Shown: one piece after another, positions 14,557-22,501 of the stretch
How the letters are laid out: the number at the start of each line of letters is the position of its first letter
How positions within the stretch are numbered: position 1 is the stretch's first letter
The notes under the pieces: model-generated
Databases searched by the model: none
Told to the model about the DNA's origin: nothing
The model's input: only the letters and a program-made list of their open reading frames with translations
Program-made: the position numbers and the translations under genes
From: Alphaproteobacteria bacterium
Lineage (GTDB): Bacteria > Pseudomonadota > Alphaproteobacteria > Sphingomonadales > Kordiimonadaceae
Length of the DNA stretch: 54,046 nucleotides
Direction of reading: 5' to 3'
Assembly (NCBI GenBank): GCA_021774695.1
Contig: JAJFIU010000140.1
Coordinates: 1 to 54,046 of the forward strand

Positions 14557-15057
14557 ATGCCCAGCCCTATGTTTTCATCGCTTGAAATGTTGCCGGTGGT
14601 GCCGGCACCTGCCGAAATGAATGTGCAATCGCGGCAACGTACCAAAACCAGCCAAGCTGAAAGTGGTCGGATTTTAAGTCGGGCTTACGGTGGTCAGTTC
14701 TTTCAAGTGAGATTGATTTATAACCCTATGAAACGCAACGATGCAGCGCCTCTGATCGCGTTTCTGCAATCCCGCGAAGGGCGCAACAGCATTTTCAAGG
14801 TAGAGATCACCGGACTTGCCGCCGCAGTTGGCAATAACGTGGCAAACTTTGCCAATGTGGACGACGACACCAAGCTGCATCTGATTTCCGAGACCAATCC
14901 CACCACTATTTTGTCGCCTACGCCGCGATTTGCCGGTGCGACGATATTTACCGACCAAGTTTTCATGCGCGCCTCGTTGCAAAATGATGTGCAGGAAGTG
15001 TCGCTGGGCCGAAATGGCCTGATTGAGCTCCGCGTAGACCTGATTGAGAGGCTTTAA
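14557..15057 (+). CDS. Distal tail / minor tail protein
   Basis: Protein of 166 residues from ATG 14557 (a TTG directly before it is ignored). The first half (LSRAYGGQFFQVRLIYNPMK and LIAFLQSREGRNSIFKVEI) resembles distal-tail proteins that start the baseplate of siphoviruses; the second half is beta-rich and ends LGRNGLIELRVDLIERL. It follows the tape measure directly, where Dit or gpM-like proteins normally lie. Confidence 0.6.
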   Translation: MPSPMFSSLEMLPVVPAPAEMNVQSRQRTKTSQAESGRILSRAYGGQFFQVRLIYNPMKRNDAAPLIAFLQSREGRNSIFKVEITGLAAAVGNNVANFANVDDDTKLHLISETNPTTILSPTPRFAGATIFTDQVFMRASLQNDVQEVSLGRNGLIELRVDLIERL

Positions 15058-15058
15058 A

Positions 15059-15643
15059 ATGTTGACGGTTTCAGCTGGTGTTAGCACGGCATTGAGTGCC
15101 GATACGCTGCGATATGCATGGTTGTTGCAAGTTGGCGACGATTTGTTTTTCACCAATCACGCTGTTGATATCGACTTCGGTGGCAACAGCTACAAAAGCC
15201 AGGGTGACCTGTTGAGCTTGCCGTCGGTGACACGCGAGCGCCGCATCAAATTGCAAAGCTACACAGTCACTTTCTCCAATGTTGACACCGTAATGGCTTA
15301 CAACCTGCGGTATAAATATGATCCGGGCCTGCCGGGTTTTATGCCTTATGACCGGGTGGGAGATGTCTGCGAAGTTAGGCTTGTTTTCTTGGACGGGACC
15401 GGCGCAGTGATCGATGATCAGGCAGTCAGCCTGTATAAAGGCGCATTCGACAGCTGGACCGAGCAGGACACGGGTTCGCGTTCGACCATCACGGTTAAAA
15501 TAACTAGCCCGTGGGCTAAACCCAATCTTACCGCAGGGCGCGCGACAACCGATCACAATCAAAAAGATAACTATCCCGGTGACCAATTCTTTGAATTTGC
15601 GCACGAAGAGAAAAACACCATAGGGTGGGGAGCAGACGCCTGA
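15059..15643 (+). CDS. Tail tip / baseplate hub protein
   Basis: Protein of 194 residues, with GAGAGG (15046-15051) seven bases before ATG 15059. Visible features: YAWLLQVGDDLFFTNHAVDI, SYKSQGDLLSLPSVTRERRI and a repeated beta pattern ending in SPWAKPNLTAGRATTDHNQK. This is the layout of the small hub protein between Dit and the J-like protein in related phages. The stop overlaps the next start (TGATG). Confidence 0.65.
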   Translation: MLTVSAGVSTALSADTLRYAWLLQVGDDLFFTNHAVDIDFGGNSYKSQGDLLSLPSVTRERRIKLQSYTVTFSNVDTVMAYNLRYKYDPGLPGFMPYDRVGDVCEVRLVFLDGTGAVIDDQAVSLYKGAFDSWTEQDTGSRSTITVKITSPWAKPNLTAGRATTDHNQKDNYPGDQFFEFAHEEKNTIGWGADA

Positions 15644-18600
15644 TGGGTTTACTTGGATTTTTAGGCCGTTTGGTTGGTCTTTCTGGTGGGCCAAACCAGA
15701 AGATTGAGCTGTCATCATCGGCAACCGCTAATGGCTTGCCGGTTATTTATGGTCGGCGACGAACAAATGCCATCACAGTGCTGAAAAGGGTTTCACCTAA
15801 CAAAGCGCCATCCATCGGGAATTCTTCAGCTATCATTGTGAACCGCGGTTTTGATGACAGGGATGATCCGCTTGACCACAATAATTGGCTGCACCGGATA
15901 GATGTTTGGGGGCAGGGGCCGATTGAAGAAATTGTCCGTTTCTGGATAGACGGCGATGCAGATGGTCACATGCGCTTTCAGACCAACCGCCCTTACTTCC
16001 GGGCGGCATCATTGTTGGGTAGTGAAACACAAACAGCAATGACTGGCCTTGCCGTTGCAGCGCCGCAATGGGGCGCTGCACACCAGGGTTCTGGGGTTGC
16101 CTATTCCTGGACACGCTTTTTTAATTCAACCGCACATCCGCAGTTTCGCGGCGAACCTGCTTTAAAAGCGGAATTGAAGGGCCTGCGGCTTTACGACCCC
16201 CGGCAAGACACCGCATACGGCGGCGGTGGGACGCATAGTTTCAGCGACTCATCTAGCTGGGATTACGGCAACAACCGCGCGCTGGTTGTGTTGAACTATA
16301 TGATGGGTTCGTTTGGTTTTGGTGCTCCAGCTGATGAACTGGACATGGAAAGCTTTAAGGTTGCAGCAGATGTGTGCGACGAGATGGTCACGATACCGGC
16401 CCGATTGACCAATCAGACCGGCGCAGTTGAACCAGCATGGTACAACCCTTTTACCGGTGGCCGAATTGATATCGACATCGACGAATATTATCCTGAGTAT
16501 CGCCCAACCCAAATAGCCACAACGCAGGCGCGGTATCAGTCAGATATTGTACTTGATCCCAAAACCGGCGTTCTTGCGAATATTCGGTCGTTGCTAAAAG
16601 AGTTTGGTTGGTCACTTTCCTGGTCCAACGGTCGCCACCGTCTGGTAATTGAAGATGTGGTCGTGGCCCCGGTGATGACGTTTGACAAGGATACAATCCT
16701 CGGTGGTTGGTCCATTGAGCATGGCAGGCGTTCCGACCGGTTCAACAGGTTTACGGTTACTTTTCCCAACGCTAATAAAAACTTTGAAGATGATACCGTT
16801 TCATGGCCGGAGCGCGGTACAGCCACACATGACGCATTCCTTTCGGAGGATGGCGGCCGTGATCTGCACGAAGGTGTTGATTTACCCTCCGTAACAGATT
16901 TTTACCGTGCCAGAGCATATGCAGAATACCGCGTACGCAAAAGCCGCGTGGGTGAACGGATCAGAGGCCTCAAATTAGCCCCGCAGGCCATGCTGCTGGA
17001 GCCGGGCGACGTGATTGCCATCGAATTTCCTGACAAAGGGTACAGCGCAGCTGACAGCTGGTTTATTGTCGAGACTGTAACCATCGGTAGTACGCTCGAT
17101 GTGTCCGTGGACCTTCAGCGGTATGATGCGACGGTTTACGGTGCCGAAGCACCGGATGCTGAGCCGCTTTCTCCAAACGATGATAATGCAGATGTCTGGA
17201 TTGACCCAACTGCAATCACTAACTTGGTCGCGGCTGAATATCATACAGCCAAAGCAGATGGCTCGGTTATTAGCGGCATCTATCTGACCTGGGATGCACC
17301 AAGCTCAAACATTCCGGTTGAGCGCATTGAGGTTAAATGGCGCGATAACGCTGATACCGAGTTAGCGGCCAATGACGACTATCAAGGCACCATCATCTTG
17401 AACCATGAGGCGACCGCGTGCCGCATTCCAGATTTGGTTGATAACCGCCAGTACCGCGTGGTGGTTAGCTATGTTACGCGGTTGCTGCAACAGTCCATTG
17501 AGGCGCTTGTGGACCCGGTTGATTTGGCTGCGACAACCATAAGCAAGCTGGATTCTATTGAAGACGGCGCCACCCGCACTGAATTCAAAGGGGCCTACAG
17601 TGCTGGCACCGAGTATGAGCGCGGCGATGTGGTAACATCGGTTGGGTCTTCTTACGTGTTTATTTCGGCGATACCTGCGACCGGAATTGCGCTGACAGAT
17701 CCGCTATACTGGGAGCTGCTGGCAAGTGTCGGCGCAGACGGCGCAGCTGGTACCAATGGCGGCTATTTTGATATCATGTTCCGGCGAGAAGCCAGCCAAC
17801 CATCAACGCCGACAGGCAACACGCCCGTAGGCTGGACCGATGGTCCGCCTGCAGCTGACGGCAACCCTTTGTGGATGGTCAAGGGCCTGAAAAGCGCCGA
17901 TGATACGCTTATTGGTGCCTGGTCCGTGCCGCAGGAAGTGGGTGGCTCGGGTTTTGAGGTTGAGTATTCTGTCGCTGGCGTCGCCCCGTGGCATGCCGCC
18001 TTCCAAACTGGTGATCTGTATATGCGGCAGCGGCTGTCTGGCGGAAGTTGGTCAATCGCGCAGCGCATTATCGGTGAGCAAGGTGCTCAGGGTTCAACAG
18101 GTTCTCAGGGGCCAACCGGAAACACGGGCTCAACGGGCGCTACCGGCTCAACAGGTGCCACCGGAACAGCGGGTACTGATGGAACCGACGGTGATGATGG
18201 TTTTACCATCAGCGCTTCGCCCAGCGTGGTCACGGTACTCACCACCTCAAACGGCGTGGCGAAATCTGGGCAGTTACCAGCTACTTCGCAGTTGCATCTA
18301 TTGCAGGGCACCGTCGACCGCACCAGTGCTGCCAGTTACAGCATAACGGTCAGCAATTGTAGCGCCACTGTCAGCACCGCCGGGTTGGTGACTATAAGCA
18401 CATTAACCGCGGATAGCGGTTATGTGGAGATAACGGCCACAGATGGCGGTGCAAGCATTAAGACCCGCATCACATTTGTTAAAGCCCGGCAAGGCGATGC
18501 GGCAACGATTGAAGAAGTGCTCGCAAATGTTACCGATACGACGAGTTGGGCGGTGGTCGCCGGGCCTGTTGCCCTTGCATTGGGGTCCGGCGGTACGGCT

Positions 18601-18891
18601 TATATTTCCGGTTTATTATTCTATTTATCTACGCCGGACGGTGCGTCTCAAACCGTCGCCGTACAATATAGCACAGATGGCGGTAGCGCTTGGACGCAGG
18701 TAGGCGCTCAGGTAACAGGCGGCCAATCATCTGGTGGCCTTCCAGAAGTCGTTGAGTTTGATGTGTCGCAACCCGGCCCAACCATAGCCGCCACATGGGA
18801 CTTCAGGTTGCTGGCTAAAAAAACGGGTGTGTCATCAAGCGCGATTACTGAATCCGGCAATAATTCTAACATGACGGTGCAATGGTCATGA
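15643..18891 (+). CDS. J-like tail tip host-specificity protein with FN3-like and collagen-like parts
   Basis: Protein of 1082 residues forming the tail tip and contacting the host receptor. ATG 15643 overlaps the previous stop. Residues 1-500 are the TipJ core (SATANGLPVIYGRRRTNA; the hub-like LEPGDVIAIEFPD near 455). Residues 524-632 form an FN3-like domain (ISGIYLTWDAPSSNIPVERI). Residues about 810-853 are a collagen-like Gly-x-y run (GSTGSQGPTGNTGSTGATG) that should trimerise, followed by Ig-like beta domains. The collagen-like insert and variable C-terminus suggest receptor adaptation. Confidence 0.88.
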   Translation: MGLLGFLGRLVGLSGGPNQKIELSSSATANGLPVIYGRRRTNAITVLKRVSPNKAPSIGNSSAIIVNRGFDDRDDPLDHNNWLHRIDVWGQGPIEEIVRFWIDGDADGHMRFQTNRPYFRAASLLGSETQTAMTGLAVAAPQWGAAHQGSGVAYSWTRFFNSTAHPQFRGEPALKAELKGLRLYDPRQDTAYGGGGTHSFSDSSSWDYGNNRALVVLNYMMGSFGFGAPADELDMESFKVAADVCDEMVTIPARLTNQTGAVEPAWYNPFTGGRIDIDIDEYYPEYRPTQIATTQARYQSDIVLDPKTGVLANIRSLLKEFGWSLSWSNGRHRLVIEDVVVAPVMTFDKDTILGGWSIEHGRRSDRFNRFTVTFPNANKNFEDDTVSWPERGTATHDAFLSEDGGRDLHEGVDLPSVTDFYRARAYAEYRVRKSRVGERIRGLKLAPQAMLLEPGDVIAIEFPDKGYSAADSWFIVETVTIGSTLDVSVDLQRYDATVYGAEAPDAEPLSPNDDNADVWIDPTAITNLVAAEYHTAKADGSVISGIYLTWDAPSSNIPVERIEVKWRDNADTELAANDDYQGTIILNHEATACRIPDLVDNRQYRVVVSYVTRLLQQSIEALVDPVDLAATTISKLDSIEDGATRTEFKGAYSAGTEYERGDVVTSVGSSYVFISAIPATGIALTDPLYWELLASVGADGAAGTNGGYFDIMFRREASQPSTPTGNTPVGWTDGPPAADGNPLWMVKGLKSADDTLIGAWSVPQEVGGSGFEVEYSVAGVAPWHAAFQTGDLYMRQRLSGGSWSIAQRIIGEQGAQGSTGSQGPTGNTGSTGATGSTGATGTAGTDGTDGDDGFTISASPSVVTVLTTSNGVAKSGQLPATSQLHLLQGTVDRTSAASYSITVSNCSATVSTAGLVTISTLTADSGYVEITATDGGASIKTRITFVKARQGDAATIEEVLANVTDTTSWAVVAGPVALALGSGGTAYISGLLFYLSTPDGASQTVAVQYSTDGGSAWTQVGAQVTGGQSSGGLPEVVEFDVSQPGPTIAATWDFRLLAKKTGVSSSAITESGNNSNMTVQWS

Positions 18892-19418
18892 TTGCTATTT
18901 TTGACAGCGCTACAGGCACGCTTGAACAGGTGGTTGAAGATACGGACGGATTTGACCTGACAAGCAAAGGCACCGTCACAGCCCCGGGTAATTGGCAAAA
19001 CACCCACGATTGGGACACGACGGTCAGAGATTTTGTTCCAGGGGCTTTTTTAAAGGAACGCAGTGCTGCCAAGCGGGAAATTAACCGGCGGGCTGAATCA
19101 ATATACGCCGATTATGCGAATGGCGGGATTATCGGCGAGAAAATACAGCCTGAAAAACATGCGCAAGCAATTGCGTATTTAAAGGCAAGTAAACCGAGCG
19201 CAGACGATTTTCCATTGTTGAAAGCAGAGGTCGGGATAACCGCAAAAACCATACGTGGTGTAGCAAAACTGGTTGAAGGTAAACCCGCAAAATCAAAATC
19301 TTCTTTGATGACTGCGGCAAAAACCATTGAACCTCAACGTCTACGTGCCCGGGCTTCGGTAGAAGCCGCACAATCCCTTACTGAAATAGCTTCAGTCCTT
19401 AAAGAACTGGATTTTTAG
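18888..19418 (+). CDS. Tail fibre accessory protein
   Basis: Protein of 176 residues; ATG 18888 overlaps the previous stop (ATGA), while an ATG at 18882 would add two residues. The N-terminal 60 residues are beta-rich (MIAIFDSATGTLEQVVEDTD and WDTTVRDFVPG); then comes a basic helical part (KREINRRAESIYADYANGG). Proteins of this kind follow the J-like gene in many phages and probably assist or cap the tail tip. No firm family is recognised. Confidence 0.6.
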   Translation: MIAIFDSATGTLEQVVEDTDGFDLTSKGTVTAPGNWQNTHDWDTTVRDFVPGAFLKERSAAKREINRRAESIYADYANGGIIGEKIQPEKHAQAIAYLKASKPSADDFPLLKAEVGITAKTIRGVAKLVEGKPAKSKSSLMTAAKTIEPQRLRARASVEAAQSLTEIASVLKELDF

Positions 19419-19459
19419 AGCTTGAAACAACTGACTAATCCACGGAGTATTTTACAGCT

Positions 19460-19840
19460 ATGAACAATTTAATCGCGAACGCGAAAGCGGCCCTGAGCGT
19501 AAGCCTGGGCCGCTTTTTTTATGCCATTTTCAATACCCGCCCTGCGCTTAAGCGTGCCTGCTTGGTTGCAGTGCTTTATAGCGTGCCGACCGTACTCGCA
19601 GCGCTATTTTCCGTTGCCGCGTTGGTGGTGGGCGTTTGGGCGCTGATGCTGCTTGCTGTGTTTTGGGGCATGGGGGCCGAGCGGGCCGCTATTGAATGGG
19701 ATAAGACCTTTTCGCTTCCGCCTCTTTCCGCCTTTGCGTTTTGGCGCTGGCACGGGCTTGAGAAGAAACGATTTATCGCCGTTATCGTTGCCCTTAGTGC
19801 CATGTGGCTTTCAACAGCGGCCATACAGGTGCTGTCATGA
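19460..19840 (+). CDS. Three-TM membrane protein, candidate holin
   Basis: Protein of 126 residues with three likely membrane segments (LVAVLYSVPTVLAALFSVAA, ALMLLAVFWGMGA and IAVIVALSAMWLSTAA). First gene of the lysis group, coupled by ATGA to the next gene. Its role as holin or antiholin is inferred from position. Codons 10-20 overlap a strong terminator (19487-19520), and GGAG is twelve bases from the ATG, so either translation starts further in or the terminator regulates the gene. Confidence 0.65.
   Translation: MNNLIANAKAALSVSLGRFFYAIFNTRPALKRACLVAVLYSVPTVLAALFSVAALVVGVWALMLLAVFWGMGAERAAIEWDKTFSLPPLSAFAFWRWHGLEKKRFIAVIVALSAMWLSTAAIQVLS
19487..19520 (+). terminator. Strong rho-independent terminator inside 5' end of lysis ORF
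   Basis: GCGGCCC (19487-19493) pairs with GGGCCGC (19507-19513), extended by AAA/TTT, and is followed by seven T (19514-19520). It ends the tail transcript but lies inside the reading frame of the first lysis gene. Confidence 0.8.
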
Positions 19841-20088
19841 CAGCCATTGGGTCAAAACAGGAATATGATAGCGCTTTTGGTGACGCAGTTGGCTTGGTTA
19901 TGGATGGCAGCACCACCGCGAATACGGCGCTTCTTAAAGCGACGCTGGCGTTTGACCGAATTGAGCGCCACGAGATCGAATGCAGCAAGCGCTGGTCCAT
20001 CGTCATCAAACTCATCCTGCTGGTTTTGGCACAGGTAGGCACGTTGTTGGCGTTCCTGCTCTCAGAAAAGCTGGGGTGGTTGCTATGA
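19837..20088 (+). CDS. Small lysis-cassette membrane protein
   Basis: Protein of 83 residues from ATG 19837, overlapping the upstream stop and the downstream endolysin start (ATGA at both ends). A helical acidic N-terminus (TALLKATLAFDRIERHEIE) leads to one C-terminal membrane segment (WSIVIKLILLVLAQVGTLLA). The topology suits a pinholin, antiholin or spanin-like partner of the endolysin. No family is recognised. Confidence 0.65.
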   Translation: MTAIGSKQEYDSAFGDAVGLVMDGSTTANTALLKATLAFDRIERHEIECSKRWSIVIKLILLVLAQVGTLLAFLLSEKLGWLL

Positions 20089-20669
20089 TGGGCAAAGCAC
20101 TGCGCGCCCATAGCTATACTTTGCCGCAGCGAACGCCTGCGTTGATTGACGAGCGCATGAAGCTCAGCCCGCATTTCAGCCTTCGCGAGTTTACCAAAAG
20201 CCAAACCGCAGAGAAATTTCAGCTTTATAACATCCCGCGCGAAGAGGCCGAAGTTGCCAACCTGCGGGCGCTGGCCACCAGTGTGCTTGAGCCGGTCAGG
20301 GCCCTGCTCGGCAAATACGTGATTGTCACATCGGGCTTTCGCTGTAGCACGCTCAACCGGCTGGTTGGCGGTGCGGTAACCAGCCAGCATTTGCTGGGTG
20401 AGGCGGCGGATATTGTTGTGCGCGGCGTCCCCTGTTTTGAGGCCGCTGCAGCGATTGTGGCTGCGGGTACCGAATTTGATCAATTGATTTACGAAGTGCG
20501 GCTGCGCGACGACAGCCGAACCGAATGGTTGCATGTTTCGCACAAGCGGTTGGGCGGTAACCGGCGAGAGGTTTTAACCATCACCCGTGCGGGTACAAAT
20601 CGCACGGTTCGGTCTGGGCTTCATAGCGCGGAAGACGTTGAAATTGCCGGAGGTGAGCATGCCGCATGA
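20085..20669 (+). CDS. Endolysin, M15A D-Ala-D-Ala carboxypeptidase-like
   Basis: Peptidoglycan-cleaving zinc peptidase of 194 residues. Start at ATG 20085, overlapping the previous stop. The peptidase M15A motifs are plain: HFSLREFTKSQTA, LEPVRALLGK, TSGFRC, SQHLLGEAAD (zinc His and Asp) and EWLHVSH (third ligand). No signal peptide is visible, so it would need a holin, as supplied by its neighbours. The final 40 residues are a variable tail. The gene overlaps the start of the 32-codon ORF that follows. Confidence 0.9.
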   Translation: MMGKALRAHSYTLPQRTPALIDERMKLSPHFSLREFTKSQTAEKFQLYNIPREEAEVANLRALATSVLEPVRALLGKYVIVTSGFRCSTLNRLVGGAVTSQHLLGEAADIVVRGVPCFEAAAAIVAAGTEFDQLIYEVRLRDDSRTEWLHVSHKRLGGNRREVLTITRAGTNRTVRSGLHSAEDVEIAGGEHAA

Positions 20670-20757
20670 TTGCTTCCGGGATTTGATGTTCAGCGCGGCG
20701 GCAGTGTTCCTGTTGGCGGTGTTATTGCGCGCATTTCTGGATTGGAGAGCGCTGTGA
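20659..20757 (+). CDS. 32-aa membrane peptide nested between endolysin and holin
   Basis: Very short ORF missed by usual length limits. GGAGG (20649-20653) stands five bases before ATG 20659. The product MPHDCFRDLM is followed by a hydrophobic helix (FSAAAVFLLAVLLRAFL) and ends DWRAL. It overlaps the end of the endolysin and its stop overlaps the holin start (GTGA at 20754), so all three are translationally coupled. It could be a small spanin-like or holin-modulating peptide. The ribosome site and overlaps support it; no homology can be stated. Confidence 0.55.
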   Translation: MPHDCFRDLMFSAAAVFLLAVLLRAFLDWRAL

Positions 20758-21170
20758 GCATACCCATAATTGGCACAATATTAGACGCGATCAAAGGCCC
20801 GCTCGACAAGCTGATTCCGGACAAAAATGCCCGCATGAAGTTTAACCATGAGCTGGAAATGGAAATGTTGCGGGCAGGGCTGGCGCAGCTGGAAATCAAC
20901 AAAGCAGAGGCACAGCATCCATCGGTTTTTGTAGCCGGATGGAGGCCTTTCGTCGGTTGGGTGTGCGGCCTTTCGCTGGCCTGGCATTTTGTTGGGTACG
21001 ATTTGCTGAATTGGTTGCGGCTGGCATTTTTCGCCGACATGCCTGAACCGCCAGCGCTGAACGGCACCGAAACATTGGTGACAGTGTTGATGGCGATGCT
21101 CGGGCTCGGCGGCCTGCGCACGGTGGAAAAACTCAAAGGCGTTGGCCGCGATGGATGGAAAAGAAAATAA
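20754..21170 (+). CDS. GTA-type three-TM holin
   Basis: Protein of 138 residues from GTG 20754, chosen for GGAGAG five bases upstream and for the overlap with the 32-aa ORF. The pattern is that of the GTA_holin_3TM family: IIGTILDAIKGPLDKLIPD, then AQLEINKAEAQHPSVFVAGW, RPFVGWVCGLSLAWHF and LMAMLGLGGLRTVEKLKG. It should permeabilise the membrane to release the endolysin. Last clearly phage structural or lysis gene in the window. Confidence 0.85.
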   Translation: MSIPIIGTILDAIKGPLDKLIPDKNARMKFNHELEMEMLRAGLAQLEINKAEAQHPSVFVAGWRPFVGWVCGLSLAWHFVGYDLLNWLRLAFFADMPEPPALNGTETLVTVLMAMLGLGGLRTVEKLKGVGRDGWKRK

Positions 21171-21173
21171 GAT

Positions 21174-21761
21174 TTAAGAACGCTCTGGTTTGCGGCAATC
21201 GCTTTTCTTGTACAAAAATTCCAATCTGTGCAGATTATATTCTTGTTGCTGGCCGCCAATTGAATATCTCTCTGAAAACTGCCGCCAAAACAAACGATCT
21301 GGCCTGTCATCCGCATTCAATTCTGCAACCGACTTTCCCAAGTCTTCATTGATGGTGTTGACCGCCTCTTCAAACAGTTGCTGATGCATCTCGCTGTCTG
21401 CGGTGAATTTTTGGATTATATCTTCAATCTGGTTGAACGGCACCGTCCATTCATCCTGATCTTTGCTACGCAACAGGCCGGGCAGCTCTGCTCGAAGCTG
21501 CATCATACGTTTATGCTTTGCATAAATGGTTTCTTTGTGATCAAAAATGCCGTCAGGCGATGGCATGAAGGCATCGCTGAATAATCGAGCTTGTATAATG
21601 CTTATGCGGGTTAATTCACTTATATTCGCTTTAATTTGATCGTTTTTCGCTAGTTCCGCAGTCGAAGCACAATATTCCCATTCGTATAAGAACCTACCAA
21701 ATGCAGGAAGGCCGTATTTTACAACGCTGAGCGTAATCGCAAAAACGATGACTAGCCACAT
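21174..21761 (-). CDS. Membrane-anchored hypothetical protein (SOS cassette)
   Basis: Protein of 195 residues with an N-terminal membrane segment (MWLVIVFAITLSVVKYG) and a long helical, charged, extracytoplasmic part (QLRAELPGLLRSKDQ, FNQIEDIIQKFTADS). Its end is only three bases from the stop of the convergent phage holin. It lies 51 bases downstream of the gene at 21813-22412, and the two probably form one leftward transcript under the LexA box at 22456. No family is recognised; possibly an immunity or regulatory partner of the protein encoded at 22502. Confidence 0.65.
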   Translation of the reverse strand: MWLVIVFAITLSVVKYGLPAFGRFLYEWEYCASTAELAKNDQIKANISELTRISIIQARLFSDAFMPSPDGIFDHKETIYAKHKRMMQLRAELPGLLRSKDQDEWTVPFNQIEDIIQKFTADSEMHQQLFEEAVNTINEDLGKSVAELNADDRPDRLFWRQFSERYSIGGQQQEYNLHRLEFLYKKSDCRKPERS

Positions 21762-21812
21762 TATGAGCGGGCGGTGGATGCGTGAAAAAAAACTAATTGA
21801 GTGATACCTTTT

Positions 21813-22412
21813 CTAGCTAAATTGTTTGGCTATGCGGTTCATTTTTTCATTGAGTAGGGTTTCAAGTAATGTGCCGATGTTGCGTTGATAATCACTGCTA
21901 AGATTGTAGTGGCTATACTCTTCTAAGGGATGGCGATCGCCCTTTTTAAAAGCATCTTCTTCCAATGTGTCCAACGCTAGAATGGCATCTAGCATTGTAT
22001 GGTACGAACTTGCAGCTGTTCGTAGGGCCTCAAACTCTTCCTGCAATCTATTTTCTAAGTATATGTCATCTTCGGTTTGCCTGTTGGCGAAATGGCTAGC
22101 TAGGGATACTTCCGCGGCCGTCAATTCCTGGTAATACAATTTAACCTGTTGGCGAAACGGGGCTCCGCGCGGGCCAACCTCACCGGCCTTCCTAAACATT
22201 GTATGATCGTTGCCAAGAACCAGCTTCGACAGTGCAAATGCGTCTTCAAGAGCGGGATCGTAAAAAGCTATAGAAAAGGGTGGAGGTTCCTCTTTCGCCA
22301 TCTCCGATATGGTGAAAGGCAACCAATTAAGAACCACAAGGATCAAAACAACGGCGGCAATCCAAATTTTGGCTACTGTAGAAACTTGCCCCTGATCTTC
22401 CATGCTCGACAT
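21813..22412 (-). CDS. Membrane-anchored hypothetical protein (SOS cassette)
   Basis: Protein of about 199 residues; the frame extends to a GTG at 22448, but that start would touch the LexA box, so ATG 22412 (or 22403) is preferred. Near residue 15 is a membrane segment (IWIAAVVLILVVLNWL); the remainder is an acidic helical domain (YYQELTAAEVSLASHF, LQEEFEALRTAASSYH). Size and topology resemble the neighbour at 21174, suggesting related periplasmic-facing proteins. Divergent from the gene at 22502 across a shared SOS operator. Confidence 0.65.
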   Translation of the reverse strand: MSSMEDQGQVSTVAKIWIAAVVLILVVLNWLPFTISEMAKEEPPPFSIAFYDPALEDAFALSKLVLGNDHTMFRKAGEVGPRGAPFRQQVKLYYQELTAAEVSLASHFANRQTEDDIYLENRLQEEFEALRTAASSYHTMLDAILALDTLEEDAFKKGDRHPLEEYSHYNLSSDYQRNIGTLLETLLNEKMNRIAKQFS

Positions 22413-22455
22413 ATCCTCGCGGTTACCAATCCTCTGTATCACGCACACTTAAAAA

Positions 22456-22470
22456 GAACAAATAAAGAAC
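22456..22470 (-). promoter_or_regulatory. Putative LexA (SOS) box GAAC-N7-GAAC
   Basis: GAAC at 22456-22459 and 22467-22470, spacer seven bases. With flanks the minus-strand form is TGTTCT-N5-TGTTCT, like the box at 2731. It is 44 bases from the leftward start (22412) and 32 from the rightward start (22502). Confidence 0.65.
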
Positions 22471-22501
22471 AGTTTAATATTTTAGACGTGAGGGTTTTTT
22501 G

